Source: Fimbriimonadales bacterium (lineage in GTDB: Bacteria; Armatimonadota; Fimbriimonadia; Fimbriimonadales; GBS-DC). From it: DNA of 22,515 nt. Location: contig JANXCK010000060.1 of NCBI GenBank assembly GCA_025060055.1, positions 1 through 22,515 on the forward strand, given 5' to 3'. The translations under genes were made by a program, and so were the position numbers. Under the pieces are notes generated by a model, which was not told the origin of the DNA, did not search any database, and saw only the letters and a list, made by a program, of their open reading frames with translations. Positions within the stretch are counted from its first letter, which is position 1; the number at the start of each line of letters is the position of its first letter. This document shows, in pieces, positions 15,639 through 22,236 of this stretch.

Positions 15639-17582
15639 ATGCTGAGCCGTGCCGAGCGACTGGCGCGCTGGATGGGGGCAGGGGGTGTCTGGCTCCTCTG
15701 CCTTTGCGTTTGCGCAGCAAACGGCGTGATACGGCTCAGTGTCTATCCCACAGCCGCCGTTGCCGACGGCGTCTCGCAACTGCTCGTGACGGCGGAAGTG
15801 CGCGTCGCTCAGGGCAAGCCCGCGCCCGACGGAACACAGGTCGCCTTCAGCACCACCTTGGGCGCGTTCCGCGAACCCGTCGTTGCGACGCAAGGCGGTG
15901 TCGCACGGGCTACCCTCATCGCCAGCCAGCTGCCAGGCACAGCGACAATCACCGCCACCGCAATCGGGCTGGGCATCGTGGGGGAAAGCCACGCGCTGTT
16001 CGTCGCCAGTCAAGAGGAACTGCGCAGCGCAACTGACTATGTGCAGGTGCTGGGCACTGATTACCTCGCCTACGCCAATGAACAACGCCTAATCGCTGCC
16101 TCAGGCAAGGCACGCACCGCCAGCGTCCGATTCGGCTTTACGCAGATTCGAGCGGATGACCTGCAACTGGAGGTGGATGCGCTGCGCGTCAAGGCGCGCA
16201 ACGCAGCGTTGCAGCTCGGCTCCGAAACGCACGAGTTCGCGGAACTGAGCTACGAGCTACGCTCCGCCCAAGGCTACGGGCTGAGACAACGCGAGAACCG
16301 CTGGGAGGTCACGAGAATCCGCTACGGCACTGTCGAGCCGCTGGAGGGGGTTGTTCCCCCTGAGGCGTTTCGGTTCGCCGATATTTCCGAGTCGGAGCTG
16401 GTCATCAAGGCGGCGCAAATCTGGTTTTACCCCGGTGAGCGCATTCAGTTCCATCGTGCGGAGTTCTACATCGGCGCGGTCAAGTCGCTGAGCCTGCCGC
16501 TCTATTCGCAAAGTTTGTGGAGCGGCGGTGTGGGCAAGGACACGCTGATTGGAGTTCAGGGGGGGCAGGTCTATCTGGATGTGCCGTACTACTACGCGCT
16601 GACCCCGACTCAGATTGGTGCGCTGCGTGTGCGCACGGCGCAGGTGGGTGGGCGCACGCTCGGCGCTGCGCGCGGGATGTTCTTGGATTTGGAACACGAG
16701 TACCGTACAGGCTGGGCGACGGGCACTGTGAGCCTGACCAGCCTTGCCCGCGACGACTGGGGGCTGAACTGGCGTCATCAACAGCCCTTGTCGCCCAGCA
16801 CGCGCCTGTCGCTGTGGGTCGACTCACCTGCCCATCGGGGGCTGTATGGCTCCGCACAACTCGCTCACCAAGCGCAGGGCTACTCTACGGGGCTGACACT
16901 TTCCCACAGCGCGTACTGGCAAGGCACGCGCACGAACACCTCGCGCGTCGACCTGTTTGTCGAAACCACGCCACGACGGATTGCTAAAATGCCCCTGCGT
17001 CAGAGCCTGTCGCTCAACCTCGTCGGGAGCCGAACTCAGAGCCAACAGGGAGTCCAGCGTCGCGAAGGGGCGGGCGTGCGCCTGCGATGGAGTTTAATCC
17101 CACAGTCGCTGGGACGCACAGCAACCCTCACAGGGGGGCTGACTGTAGGGCGATTTCTCGGCAACTTGCCCAACGCGGGCTGGAGCCTCACGGGTACTTT
17201 GGGCATTACACAAGCGTTAGGCACAAGCGGCGTTCTGAACCTGAACTACGACTATGCGCAGGATGCCTTGGGCGCGAACCTGCTAGGCAGACACCGCCTC
17301 TCTGGGAGCCTCAACTGGAGCGCCGCAGAACGCTATTTCCTCACAGGCTACTTCAGCCGCGCGCTGGACGCCCCCTCCCTCAGCTACGCGGGAGACTTCT
17401 CGTGGCGTATTACGCCTCTCTGGAGAGTTGGCGTAGGATACACGTGGCAACGCTACGCTCAATATGAGTTTCGTGACCAGACCTTCACAGTCGCTTACCG
17501 CATCGGCTATCGCGAGGTGGCACTGACTTGGTCATCATCTACCAAGCGCTGGAGCATTGACCTGCTCACGGCGTTTTACTGA
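15639..17582 (+). CDS. Outer-membrane beta-barrel, LptD/OstA-like, with N-terminal Ig domain
   Basis: A 647-residue protein with a signal peptide (about 1-28, VWLLCLCVCA). Residues about 29-112 resemble an invasin/intimin Big-1 Ig domain (VADGVSQLLVTAEV, DGTQVAFSTTLGAF, ATLIASQLPGTATITATA). Residues about 132-195 resemble the LptA/OstA-N jellyroll (RLIAASGKARTASVRFGF, IRADDLQLEVDALRVKA). From about 270 on there are alternating amphipathic strands, with LptD-like features: LYSQSLW, DVPYYYALTP at about 314, RGMFLDLEHEYRTG, and DDWGLNWRHQQ. The chain ends RWSIDLLTAFY, an aromatic end of the kind recognised by BamA. LptD inserts lipopolysaccharide into the outer leaflet. Its usual N-terminus has no Ig domain, and at 647 residues this is shorter than the E. 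coli protein. There is no clear ribosome binding site, which suggests coupling to the gene six bases upstream. Other barrel families are possible. Confidence 0.65.
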   Translation: MLSRAERLARWMGAGGVWLLCLCVCAANGVIRLSVYPTAAVADGVSQLLVTAEVRVAQGKPAPDGTQVAFSTTLGAFREPVVATQGGVARATLIASQLPGTATITATAIGLGIVGESHALFVASQEELRSATDYVQVLGTDYLAYANEQRLIAASGKARTASVRFGFTQIRADDLQLEVDALRVKARNAALQLGSETHEFAELSYELRSAQGYGLRQRENRWEVTRIRYGTVEPLEGVVPPEAFRFADISESELVIKAAQIWFYPGERIQFHRAEFYIGAVKSLSLPLYSQSLWSGGVGKDTLIGVQGGQVYLDVPYYYALTPTQIGALRVRTAQVGGRTLGAARGMFLDLEHEYRTGWATGTVSLTSLARDDWGLNWRHQQPLSPSTRLSLWVDSPAHRGLYGSAQLAHQAQGYSTGLTLSHSAYWQGTRTNTSRVDLFVETTPRRIAKMPLRQSLSLNLVGSRTQSQQGVQRREGAGVRLRWSLIPQSLGRTATLTGGLTVGRFLGNLPNAGWSLTGTLGITQALGTSGVLNLNYDYAQDALGANLLGRHRLSGSLNWSAAERYFLTGYFSRALDAPSLSYAGDFSWRITPLWRVGVGYTWQRYAQYEFRDQTFTVAYRIGYREVALTWSSSTKRWSIDLLTAFY

Positions 17583-17686
17583 GGGCTGCTGGAGTCCTTC
17601 GCGCCATCGTGAGCGACAGCGAGACGCCATACGAATCTCGAAATTACCGATCGGGGTTTCAAATGCCGTTGTTCCCTCACCCCCAG

Positions 17687-17713
17687 CCCCTCTCCCGCCA
17701 CGCGGGAGAGGGG
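17687..17713. terminator. Perfect 12-bp hairpin A in the convergent gap
   Basis: CCCCTCTCCCGC at 17687-17698 pairs with GCGGGAGAGGGG at 17702-17713 around a three-base loop (CAC). It works equally on both strands and lies about 105 bases past the barrel-gene stop. No T-run follows, so it is a stable stem rather than a textbook intrinsic terminator. It could still stop or protect the 3' ends of both converging transcripts. Confidence 0.5.
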
Positions 17714-17722
17714 AGCCAAATT

Positions 17723-17751
17723 CCCCCTCTCCCACGCAGTGGGAGAGGGGG
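17723..17751. terminator. Perfect 13-bp hairpin B in the convergent gap
   Basis: CCCCCTCTCCCAC at 17723-17735 pairs with GTGGGAGAGGGGG at 17739-17751 around the loop GCA. It is almost the same stem as hairpin A, nine bases further on, which points to duplication of one unit. A bidirectional terminator or REP-like stem is the likely role (inferred). Confidence 0.5.
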
Positions 17752-17889
17752 ACAAAGGGGTGAGGGCATAGCGACGCTTGAAATCCCGATTAGTATAAGG
17801 GTACATCGTTTTGCCTCAACACGCGGCGGGAGAGGGGCTGGGGGTGAGGGCTGATGTCTCATTAGAGATCCCGATTGGTAAAATGACCC

Positions 17890-18804
17890 TCATGGCACAG
17901 AGCGCCGCGCCAGCAGATCGAACTGCAACGCCACATCAGCGACTACGGAGCGCAAATCGGAAAGCAGCGGAAGCTGCGCCCGCGCAATCGCCACATCGTC
18001 CAAGTCGAGCGGGATCACAAGCAGTGCTTCCTGACCCACAGGACCCTGCGCCAGCACTTTGCCGAAGGGGTTCACCACCCAAGACGCACCCACGAACCCT
18101 TTGCCTCCCTCAAAACCGACCAAGCTGGACTGTACCACATAAATCGTATGCTCGCTTGCAATCTGCGTGAGCATCCGCCGATAGGCTTCGACGTTCTCGA
18201 TCTGCTCGGCGTGGAAGCCGCGCGCGGGCGACGCGGTGGGCACATACAACACCTGCGCACCCTTGAGGGCAACGATGGTGCTGGTCACCGAGTGCCACAC
18301 ATCCTCGCAGATGAGCATCGCGGCGCGCCCGAAGCGCGTGGAGAACACCTCCAAGCTGCGCCCCCGCGCGACGAAACGCTCTTCCTCGAAGACGCCGTAG
18401 GTCGGCAGGAAGAATTTCTGATGCACATGCAGCACACGCGACTGGTCAGGGTCTGGCTCCAGCGTTGCGTAGAGTGCCGAGTTGAAATACTCGCCCTCGC
18501 GATACTCGTAGAAGCCGACGCAGAGGTCGAGCGAGCGATCGGGCTGCTGGTCAGCGTACAGACAAGCGAGGTCGCGCAGGAGCTGCGTGGCAGGCATCGC
18601 CAGCTCGCGCACACCCCCCTCAATGAAATAGCCTGTGGTCGCTGTTTCAGGCAGCGCAAGCACCTCCACCCCTTCCTGCAGCGATTGGCGCATCAGCTGC
18701 CCAATCCGCTCCAGGTTGCGCTCGTACTGCCCCTTGTGGGGCTTGAACTGCCCCACGCCCACGCGAAATTGGCGCTGCGTTCCCTCCAAGTGGTGAATCG
18801 GCAT
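17890..18804 (-). CDS. Carbon-nitrogen hydrolase, probable glutaminase partner of NAD+ synthetase
   Basis: A 304-residue nitrilase-superfamily amidase. The catalytic triad is visible: E53 (LPETATTGY), K130 (HQKFFLPTYGVFEEERF) and C166 (LICEDVW). The lysine and cysteine motifs match those of the N-terminal glutaminase domain of glutamine-dependent NAD+ synthetases (K-x-x-LPNYGVFDE-x-RYF and ICEDIW). This points to release of ammonia from glutamine for NadE rather than to a general nitrilase. Its length is that of a lone amidase domain, with no fused synthetase. The start lies nine bases after the nadE stop and the ribosome binding site is weak, so translation is probably coupled to nadE. It is the last gene of the minus-strand cofactor operon. 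Alternatives are omega-amidase or N-carbamoyl hydrolase, which I think less likely given the motif and the neighbour. Confidence 0.8.
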   Translation of the reverse strand: MPIHHLEGTQRQFRVGVGQFKPHKGQYERNLERIGQLMRQSLQEGVEVLALPETATTGYFIEGGVRELAMPATQLLRDLACLYADQQPDRSLDLCVGFYEYREGEYFNSALYATLEPDPDQSRVLHVHQKFFLPTYGVFEEERFVARGRSLEVFSTRFGRAAMLICEDVWHSVTSTIVALKGAQVLYVPTASPARGFHAEQIENVEAYRRMLTQIASEHTIYVVQSSLVGFEGGKGFVGASWVVNPFGKVLAQGPVGQEALLVIPLDLDDVAIARAQLPLLSDLRSVVADVALQFDLLARRSVP

Positions 18805-18813
18805 CGCTATTGT

Positions 18814-19680
18814 CTAAAAATCTACAGGACGCAAGTAATACTCACCGATTGCCGTCGTGGAGAGCATCGCAACAGTTGGCAAGTGGCGTTTCCAGTGCGT
18901 GCTGTCCACCTTGCCCTTGACCAGGCGCACTTCAGCTTCGGGGAAGCCCATCTCAATCAGGCGTTCTGGCGAGTAGCCCTGCGTAAGGTAATACAAGATT
19001 CGGTCTGCGCGTTGGTACGAGATGCCGAAGTCGCCCTCATCCGTCTGCCCGACGATGAGATCGGCAGAGGCGGGCTTTTCGACAATCACTTCGGGCACGC
19101 CCATGTAGCGCGCGAGTTGCCACACCTGCGTCTTGAACAGGTCGCCCAGCGGGTTCACAGGCGGCGAATCGTCGGCGTGCCAAGTGAAGTAGCCGAACAG
19201 ACGCTCGCTTTTGTTGCCCGTGCCTATCGGCAGCGCGTTCAGCTTCGCCGACTGGTCAAACAGGATAATCATGCGCATGCGCGCACAGATGTTGCCGATG
19301 CGTGTCGGGCTGGCATCGGGTTCGAACCGCTCCAGATAGGCGTCTACCATCGGCGTAATCTCAATGACGCGGTGGTGAATGCCCAGCTCGTTGACTACCA
19401 GCATCCCATGTTCCAACGACTGCGGGCTGCTGATTTTATAGGGCATCAGAAACGCATACACATTCTGGGGTCCGAAGGCGCGGGCACACAGGTAGGCTAC
19501 CAGCGAAGAGTCGACGCCGCCCGACAGCCCCAGCAAGGCTTTCGTGAAGCCGCGACGCCGCGTTACCTCGTCGCGTAAGAACTCAATTAGCCACTCTGCC
19601 ACCAGTGGCGCATTGATTCGCAACGGCTCATCCGAGTTCGGGTCGTAAACGGTTGGCTTGATGACAGGAAAAGTCAGCAT
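18814..19680 (-). CDS. nadE: NAD+ synthetase
   Basis: It makes NAD+ from deamido-NAD+ (NaAD), ATP and ammonia in the cytoplasm. The 288-residue form starting at ATG 19680 has the PP-loop SGGVDSS at residues 53-59 (LLGLSGGVDSSLVA). It also has GTGNKSERLFGYFT and NPLGDLFKTQVWQLARYMGVP, with KPASADLIVGQTDEGDFGISY in the NaAD/ATP-binding region. It lacks an N-terminal glutaminase domain; the next gene supplies a candidate. The start ATG 19680 is preceded at five bases by GAGGTGA (19692-19686), a perfect match to the 16S tail complement. A GTG at 19689 overlaps the thiO stop (GTGA) and is the alternative, adding three residues. Either way nadE is tightly coupled to thiO. Confidence 0.92.
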   Translation of the reverse strand: MLTFPVIKPTVYDPNSDEPLRINAPLVAEWLIEFLRDEVTRRRGFTKALLGLSGGVDSSLVAYLCARAFGPQNVYAFLMPYKISSPQSLEHGMLVVNELGIHHRVIEITPMVDAYLERFEPDASPTRIGNICARMRMIILFDQSAKLNALPIGTGNKSERLFGYFTWHADDSPPVNPLGDLFKTQVWQLARYMGVPEVIVEKPASADLIVGQTDEGDFGISYQRADRILYYLTQGYSPERLIEMGFPEAEVRLVKGKVDSTHWKRHLPTVAMLSTTAIGEYYLRPVDF

Positions 19681-19685
19681 AAGAC

Positions 19686-20789
19686 TCACCTCAAAAATCG
19701 GTTTGGATTAAACGGCTCAATCGGGAGTTCCGTAGCACCGTTCAGAATCAGGTCGGCGACAGCGCAGGCAGTTGCAGGCGCAAGCAGAATGCCGTGATAA
19801 GCGTGTCCTGTGGCAAGGTACAGTCCCTCGTAGCCTCTAATCATACCGATGTAGGGGTTGTGGTCAGGCGTATCGGGGCGAAGCCCGACTGTATGCCCCA
19901 GTACGGTTGCGTGGTGGAGTGCCGAAGCGACGCGCCAGAGCGCGTGCAGCAGCGAGAGGTAATGCTCGGTAGTGGCACGCAGGTCATAACCTGCCTGCTC
20001 CCGCGTTGCACCCAGCAGCGCAGTGCCGTCCGCGCGGGGCACAAGGTAACCGACAGGCGAGGAGAGAATACGCCTTACTGGCACGGGCAAGTCGCCAAGC
20101 TTTAAAATCACGCCGCGCACTGGCTCCACGCGCAGGTGAATTCCTAACGGCTTGAGCAGTGCTGTTGTCCACGCGCCTGTCGCTATCACAACGGCATCCC
20201 CCTCAATCACGCCATCTGCTGTGCGCACGCCGTAGGCACGCTCCTCATCGCCCAACACGCTGAGAGCAGGGTAGCCTATGTAGAGGTTTATGCCACTAAG
20301 TTGCACAGCACGACGCAACGCGCGCATCAGACGCTCCGCGTGAACCCAGCCCTCGCTGGGCAGGTGCAAGGCAGCATGGATGTTGGGGCTGAGGGCAGGC
20401 TCCAGCCGACACGCACTCTGAGCGTCCAGCAACTCGGCGCAAGAATCGTAGCGGCGAACCCATTCTAAGTTCACACGCAGTTGCTCGGCGTCTGCTGGGG
20501 TTAGCGCTACGCGCAGGCAGCCCGCGTCGCGCCACTCAGGGTCAATCCCCGTGCCCTCGTAGAGCGCTCGCGTCCACTCGGCATACATCTGCCGACTGTG
20601 CCAGTAGAACGGCAGAGCTGGGGAGTCTTCAGGCGTTAGGCTAAACGGATTCACCATTCCTGCGGAGGCGGCGGAGGTGTGCCCGCCCTCAGCGTGGCTC
20701 TCGATAAGCACCACTTCCGCGCCGCGCTGGCGCAGTTCCAGCGCGACTGCGCTCCCGATGACCCCTGCGCCCACTACGATTACGCGCAT
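19686..20789 (-). CDS. thiO: Glycine oxidase (FAD-dependent), thiamine pathway
   Basis: It oxidises glycine to iminoglycine, which feeds thiazole synthesis for thiamine. The 367-residue protein is of normal length for the D-amino-acid-oxidase/ThiO family. It begins with the Rossmann FAD motif VVGAGVIGSAVALEL (GAGVIG at residues 8-13), followed by an acidic strand end (VVLIES) and GGHTSAASAGMVNPF near the flavin. The C-terminal GLRPDTPDHNPYIGMI and GLYLATGHAYHGILLAPATA form the second FAD-contact region. It starts one base after the thiS stop, on the same strand; that pairing is what favours ThiO over other amino-acid oxidases or the sarcosine-oxidase relatives. No thiG follows, which is unusual for a thi cluster; the thiazole synthase must be elsewhere. 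Confidence 0.85.
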   Translation of the reverse strand: MRVIVVGAGVIGSAVALELRQRGAEVVLIESHAEGGHTSAASAGMVNPFSLTPEDSPALPFYWHSRQMYAEWTRALYEGTGIDPEWRDAGCLRVALTPADAEQLRVNLEWVRRYDSCAELLDAQSACRLEPALSPNIHAALHLPSEGWVHAERLMRALRRAVQLSGINLYIGYPALSVLGDEERAYGVRTADGVIEGDAVVIATGAWTTALLKPLGIHLRVEPVRGVILKLGDLPVPVRRILSSPVGYLVPRADGTALLGATREQAGYDLRATTEHYLSLLHALWRVASALHHATVLGHTVGLRPDTPDHNPYIGMIRGYEGLYLATGHAYHGILLAPATACAVADLILNGATELPIEPFNPNRFLR

Positions 20790-20790
20790 T

Positions 20791-20991
20791 TCAGCCCCCC
20801 GCAGTCATCTGCACAATCTCCAGGTTGTCGCCCTCGCGCAGGGTAATCTCGGCATAGCGCTCGCGGGGCAGGATTTCGTAGTTATACTCCACCACCACTA
20901 TGCGCGGGTCTATACCGCGCTCCTGAAGCAGTTGCAGTAAGGTCGTTGATTCGGGCAGCTCGCGCTCTTTACCGTTGATGCGTACCTGCAT
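20791..20991 (-). CDS. thiS: Sulfur carrier protein ThiS
   Basis: This is a small ubiquitin-fold sulfur carrier. Its C-terminal Gly-Gly is adenylated by ThiF and turned into a thiocarboxylate that gives sulfur to the thiazole ring. The 66-residue product has the family start MQVRINGKERELPESTTLLQLLQ and ends in TAGG, exactly as required. The IVVVEYNYEILPRERYAE strand is also typical (V-x-x-N-x-x-I-v-P-R). There is no Shine-Dalgarno sequence before the ATG, and a TATAAT box lies only eight bases upstream, so the mRNA may be leaderless. It is the first gene of the operon thiS-thiO-nadE-amidase. MoaD-like alternatives are unlikely given thiO next door. Confidence 0.92.
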   Translation of the reverse strand: MQVRINGKERELPESTTLLQLLQERGIDPRIVVVEYNYEILPRERYAEITLREGDNLEIVQMTAGG

Positions 20992-20999
20992 GCCGACAG

Positions 21000-21005
21000 A
21001 TTATA
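21000..21005 (-). promoter_or_regulatory. TATAAT -10 box of the thiS operon, leaderless arrangement
   Basis: A perfect sigma-70-type -10 hexamer TATAAT is read on the minus strand from 21005 to 21000. Only eight bases separate it from the thiS ATG, so transcription would start at or just before the start codon. The lack of any Shine-Dalgarno fits this. No good -35 (TTGACA) lies 16-18 bases upstream, which lowers confidence. Confidence 0.5.
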
Positions 21006-21057
21006 CCTGATTTGGGAGCGCGAAGGGACGGCGTTCGGTTCCTTCAAATAAGCAAAA

Positions 21058-21082
21058 GGGGCTGAAGCCTCGCCTCAGCCCC
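21058..21082 (-). terminator. Intrinsic-terminator-like hairpin, minus strand
   Basis: On the minus strand GGGGCTGA (21082-21075) pairs perfectly with TCAGCCCC (21065-21058) around a nine-base loop and is followed at once by TTTT (21057-21054) and a T-rich stretch. That is the form of a Rho-independent terminator. It ends a transcript that would come from the rfbB side, yet no gene is seen there. It could end a small RNA, stop antisense reading into thiS, or act as an attenuator if there is a promoter upstream. Confidence 0.5.
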
Positions 21083-21091
21083 ACACGTGTG

Positions 21092-21125
21092 CCTCATAAG
21101 TTATGGTCGCAACCTCCTTATGAGG
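21092..21125. other. Perfect 9-bp inverted repeat covering a Shine-Dalgarno-like sequence
   Basis: CCTCATAAG at 21092-21100 pairs with CTTATGAGG at 21117-21125, with 16 bases between. On the minus strand the loop side holds TAAGGAGG, a near-perfect ribosome-binding sequence, and GGT/ACC could form an inner stem. It lies ten bases from the terminator-like hairpin at 21058-21082, so the two may be parts of one structured RNA. No convincing reading frame with a normal start codon and proper spacing follows. The rest of the 218-base gap shows nothing else I can name. Confidence 0.4.
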
Positions 21126-21196
21126 GCAGGCTTTGCTCTCCATCCAACACCCTAATGCAGCAACTTTCGTGCCAAACCACGCCCTCAACGGTGGGG

Positions 21197-21202
21197 TATC
21201 CT
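21197..21202 (+). promoter_or_regulatory. Possible -10 box of rfbB
   Basis: TATCCT lies seven bases before the rfbB ATG (21210), and there is no Shine-Dalgarno sequence between them. This mirrors the thiS side and would again give a leaderless mRNA. The -35 position has no TTGACA-like sequence, so this is a weak call. Confidence 0.25.
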
Positions 21203-21209
21203 ATGCCTG

Positions 21210-22229
21210 ATGGCTAAAACGGTGCTAATTACAGGCGGCGCGGGGTTCATCGGGAGCCACTTCACCGAATACCTGCTCAGTCGCTATCCCGACTACCAAG
21301 TGCGTGTGCTGGACGCGCTGACCTATGCAGGCAGACGCGAAAACCTCGCGACTGTCGAGGACAATCCCCGCTTCACTTTTATTCGTGGTGATGTGCGCGA
21401 CAAGCACGCTGTGCAGCAGGCAATGCAAGGGACGGACTATGTCGTCCACTTCGCTGCCGAAACCCATGTTGACCGTTCGATTCTGGATCCCGATGCGTTT
21501 ATCACGACCGATGTGTACGGAACTTTCGTGATGTTGGAGGCGGCGCGCCAGCTCAAGGTACAACGCTTTGTGCATGTAAGCACTGACGAGGTGTATGGCT
21601 CCATAGAGCGCGGGGTGTTCACGGAGCAGTCACCGCTGCAACCAAGCAGCCCTTATGCCGCCAGCAAAGCAGCAGCAGACCTTCTGGCGCAAGCGTATTA
21701 TCGGACCTATGGCGTGCCCGTGCTGATTGTGCGTCCCTGCAACACTTACGGACCGCGCCAGTACCCTGAGAAACTCATCCCGTTTTTCACCGTGCGCGCC
21801 CTGCATGACGAACCCCTGCCCCTGTATGGCGACGGTCAGCAACGCCGCGATTGGCTCTACGTAGGTGACCATGTGCGTGCCATCGATGTGGTGCTGCACA
21901 GCGGGCAAATCGGCGAGGCGTACAACATCGCAGGGGGCAACGAACGAGCCAATATAGAAGTTTCGCGCCTAATCTTGCACACACTGGGCAAACCCGAAAG
22001 CCTGATTCGGTTCGTGCAAGACCGTCCCGCGCACGACCGTCGCTACGCCTTAGACGACTCCAAGCTCCGTGCGTTGGGTTGGCAGCCTGAAACTGACTTT
22101 GAGGTCGCGCTGCGCGAAACAGTGCTGTGGTATGCTCAACACCCCGAATGGTGGCAGCCCATCCTACAGAGGCAGACCGAGTATCGCCAGTTCATCGAGC
22201 GATGGTACACACGCAGCGAACGCGAGTAG
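21210..22229 (+). CDS. rfbB: dTDP-glucose 4,6-dehydratase
   Basis: It converts dTDP-glucose to dTDP-4-keto-6-deoxyglucose, the second step towards dTDP-rhamnose and other surface deoxysugars, with tightly bound NAD. The 339 residues fit the short-chain dehydrogenase family of this size. Visible motifs are GGAGFIG at 9-15 (NAD-binding), HFAAETHVDRSI at 80-91, STDEVYG at 124-130 with the T125-D126-E127 active-site set, Y149-x3-K153 (YAASK), RPCNTYGPRQYPEKLIPFF, and a substrate-end region RRDWLYVGDH. The THVDRS and TDE motifs favour RmlB over UDP-glucose 4-epimerase. The other rml genes (A, C, D) are not in the window. It is transcribed away from thiS, and it ends seven bases from the convergent hypothetical gene. 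It may supply sugars for the envelope, but no direct link to the neighbours is visible. Confidence 0.88.
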   Translation: MAKTVLITGGAGFIGSHFTEYLLSRYPDYQVRVLDALTYAGRRENLATVEDNPRFTFIRGDVRDKHAVQQAMQGTDYVVHFAAETHVDRSILDPDAFITTDVYGTFVMLEAARQLKVQRFVHVSTDEVYGSIERGVFTEQSPLQPSSPYAASKAAADLLAQAYYRTYGVPVLIVRPCNTYGPRQYPEKLIPFFTVRALHDEPLPLYGDGQQRRDWLYVGDHVRAIDVVLHSGQIGEAYNIAGGNERANIEVSRLILHTLGKPESLIRFVQDRPAHDRRYALDDSKLRALGWQPETDFEVALRETVLWYAQHPEWWQPILQRQTEYRQFIERWYTRSERE

Positions 22230-22236
22230 GAACCTT

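Larger units (their letters stand above)
17644..17880. repeat. Composite palindromic intergenic repeat (REP/MITE-like)
   Basis: The 307-base gap between two convergent genes (17583-17889) holds no gene but is full of structure. A perfect 26-bp inverted repeat lies at 17674-17699 and 17825-17850 (starting CCCTCACCCCCAGCCCC). Inside it are two independent hairpins (17687-17713 and 17723-17751). Around it are three copies of a motif like ATCCCGATTRGTA: inverted at 17644-17656, direct at 17783-17795 and at 17868-17880. C-rich CCCTCACCCCCAGCCCCTCTCCC units of this kind are scattered in many bacterial genomes. Here they sit where transcripts from both sides must end. There is no transposase and no CRISPR spacing. 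The repeats are seen; mobility and a terminator role are inferred. Confidence 0.8.

Noticed and set aside
17674..17850. CRISPR array
   Set aside because: The repeats are inverted and irregularly spaced, with no unique spacers of equal length and no cas genes.
17644..17880. Complete insertion sequence
   Set aside because: There is no transposase frame in the gap and no clear target duplication; kept only as a REP/MITE-like repeat.
18148..19578. Long open frame (476 codons) on the + strand across nadE and the amidase
   Set aside because: It is antisense to two genes with clear catalytic motifs; GC-rich DNA gives long open frames opposite real genes. Its translation has no recognisable domain.
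21003..21028. Sequence ACCTGATTTGG...GCGAAGGGA resembling the 3' part of a TPP riboswitch
   Set aside because: It is on the + strand, so it points away from thiS towards rfbB. The GGATAATGCC part is missing, and the 5' half would lie inside thiS. Probably chance.
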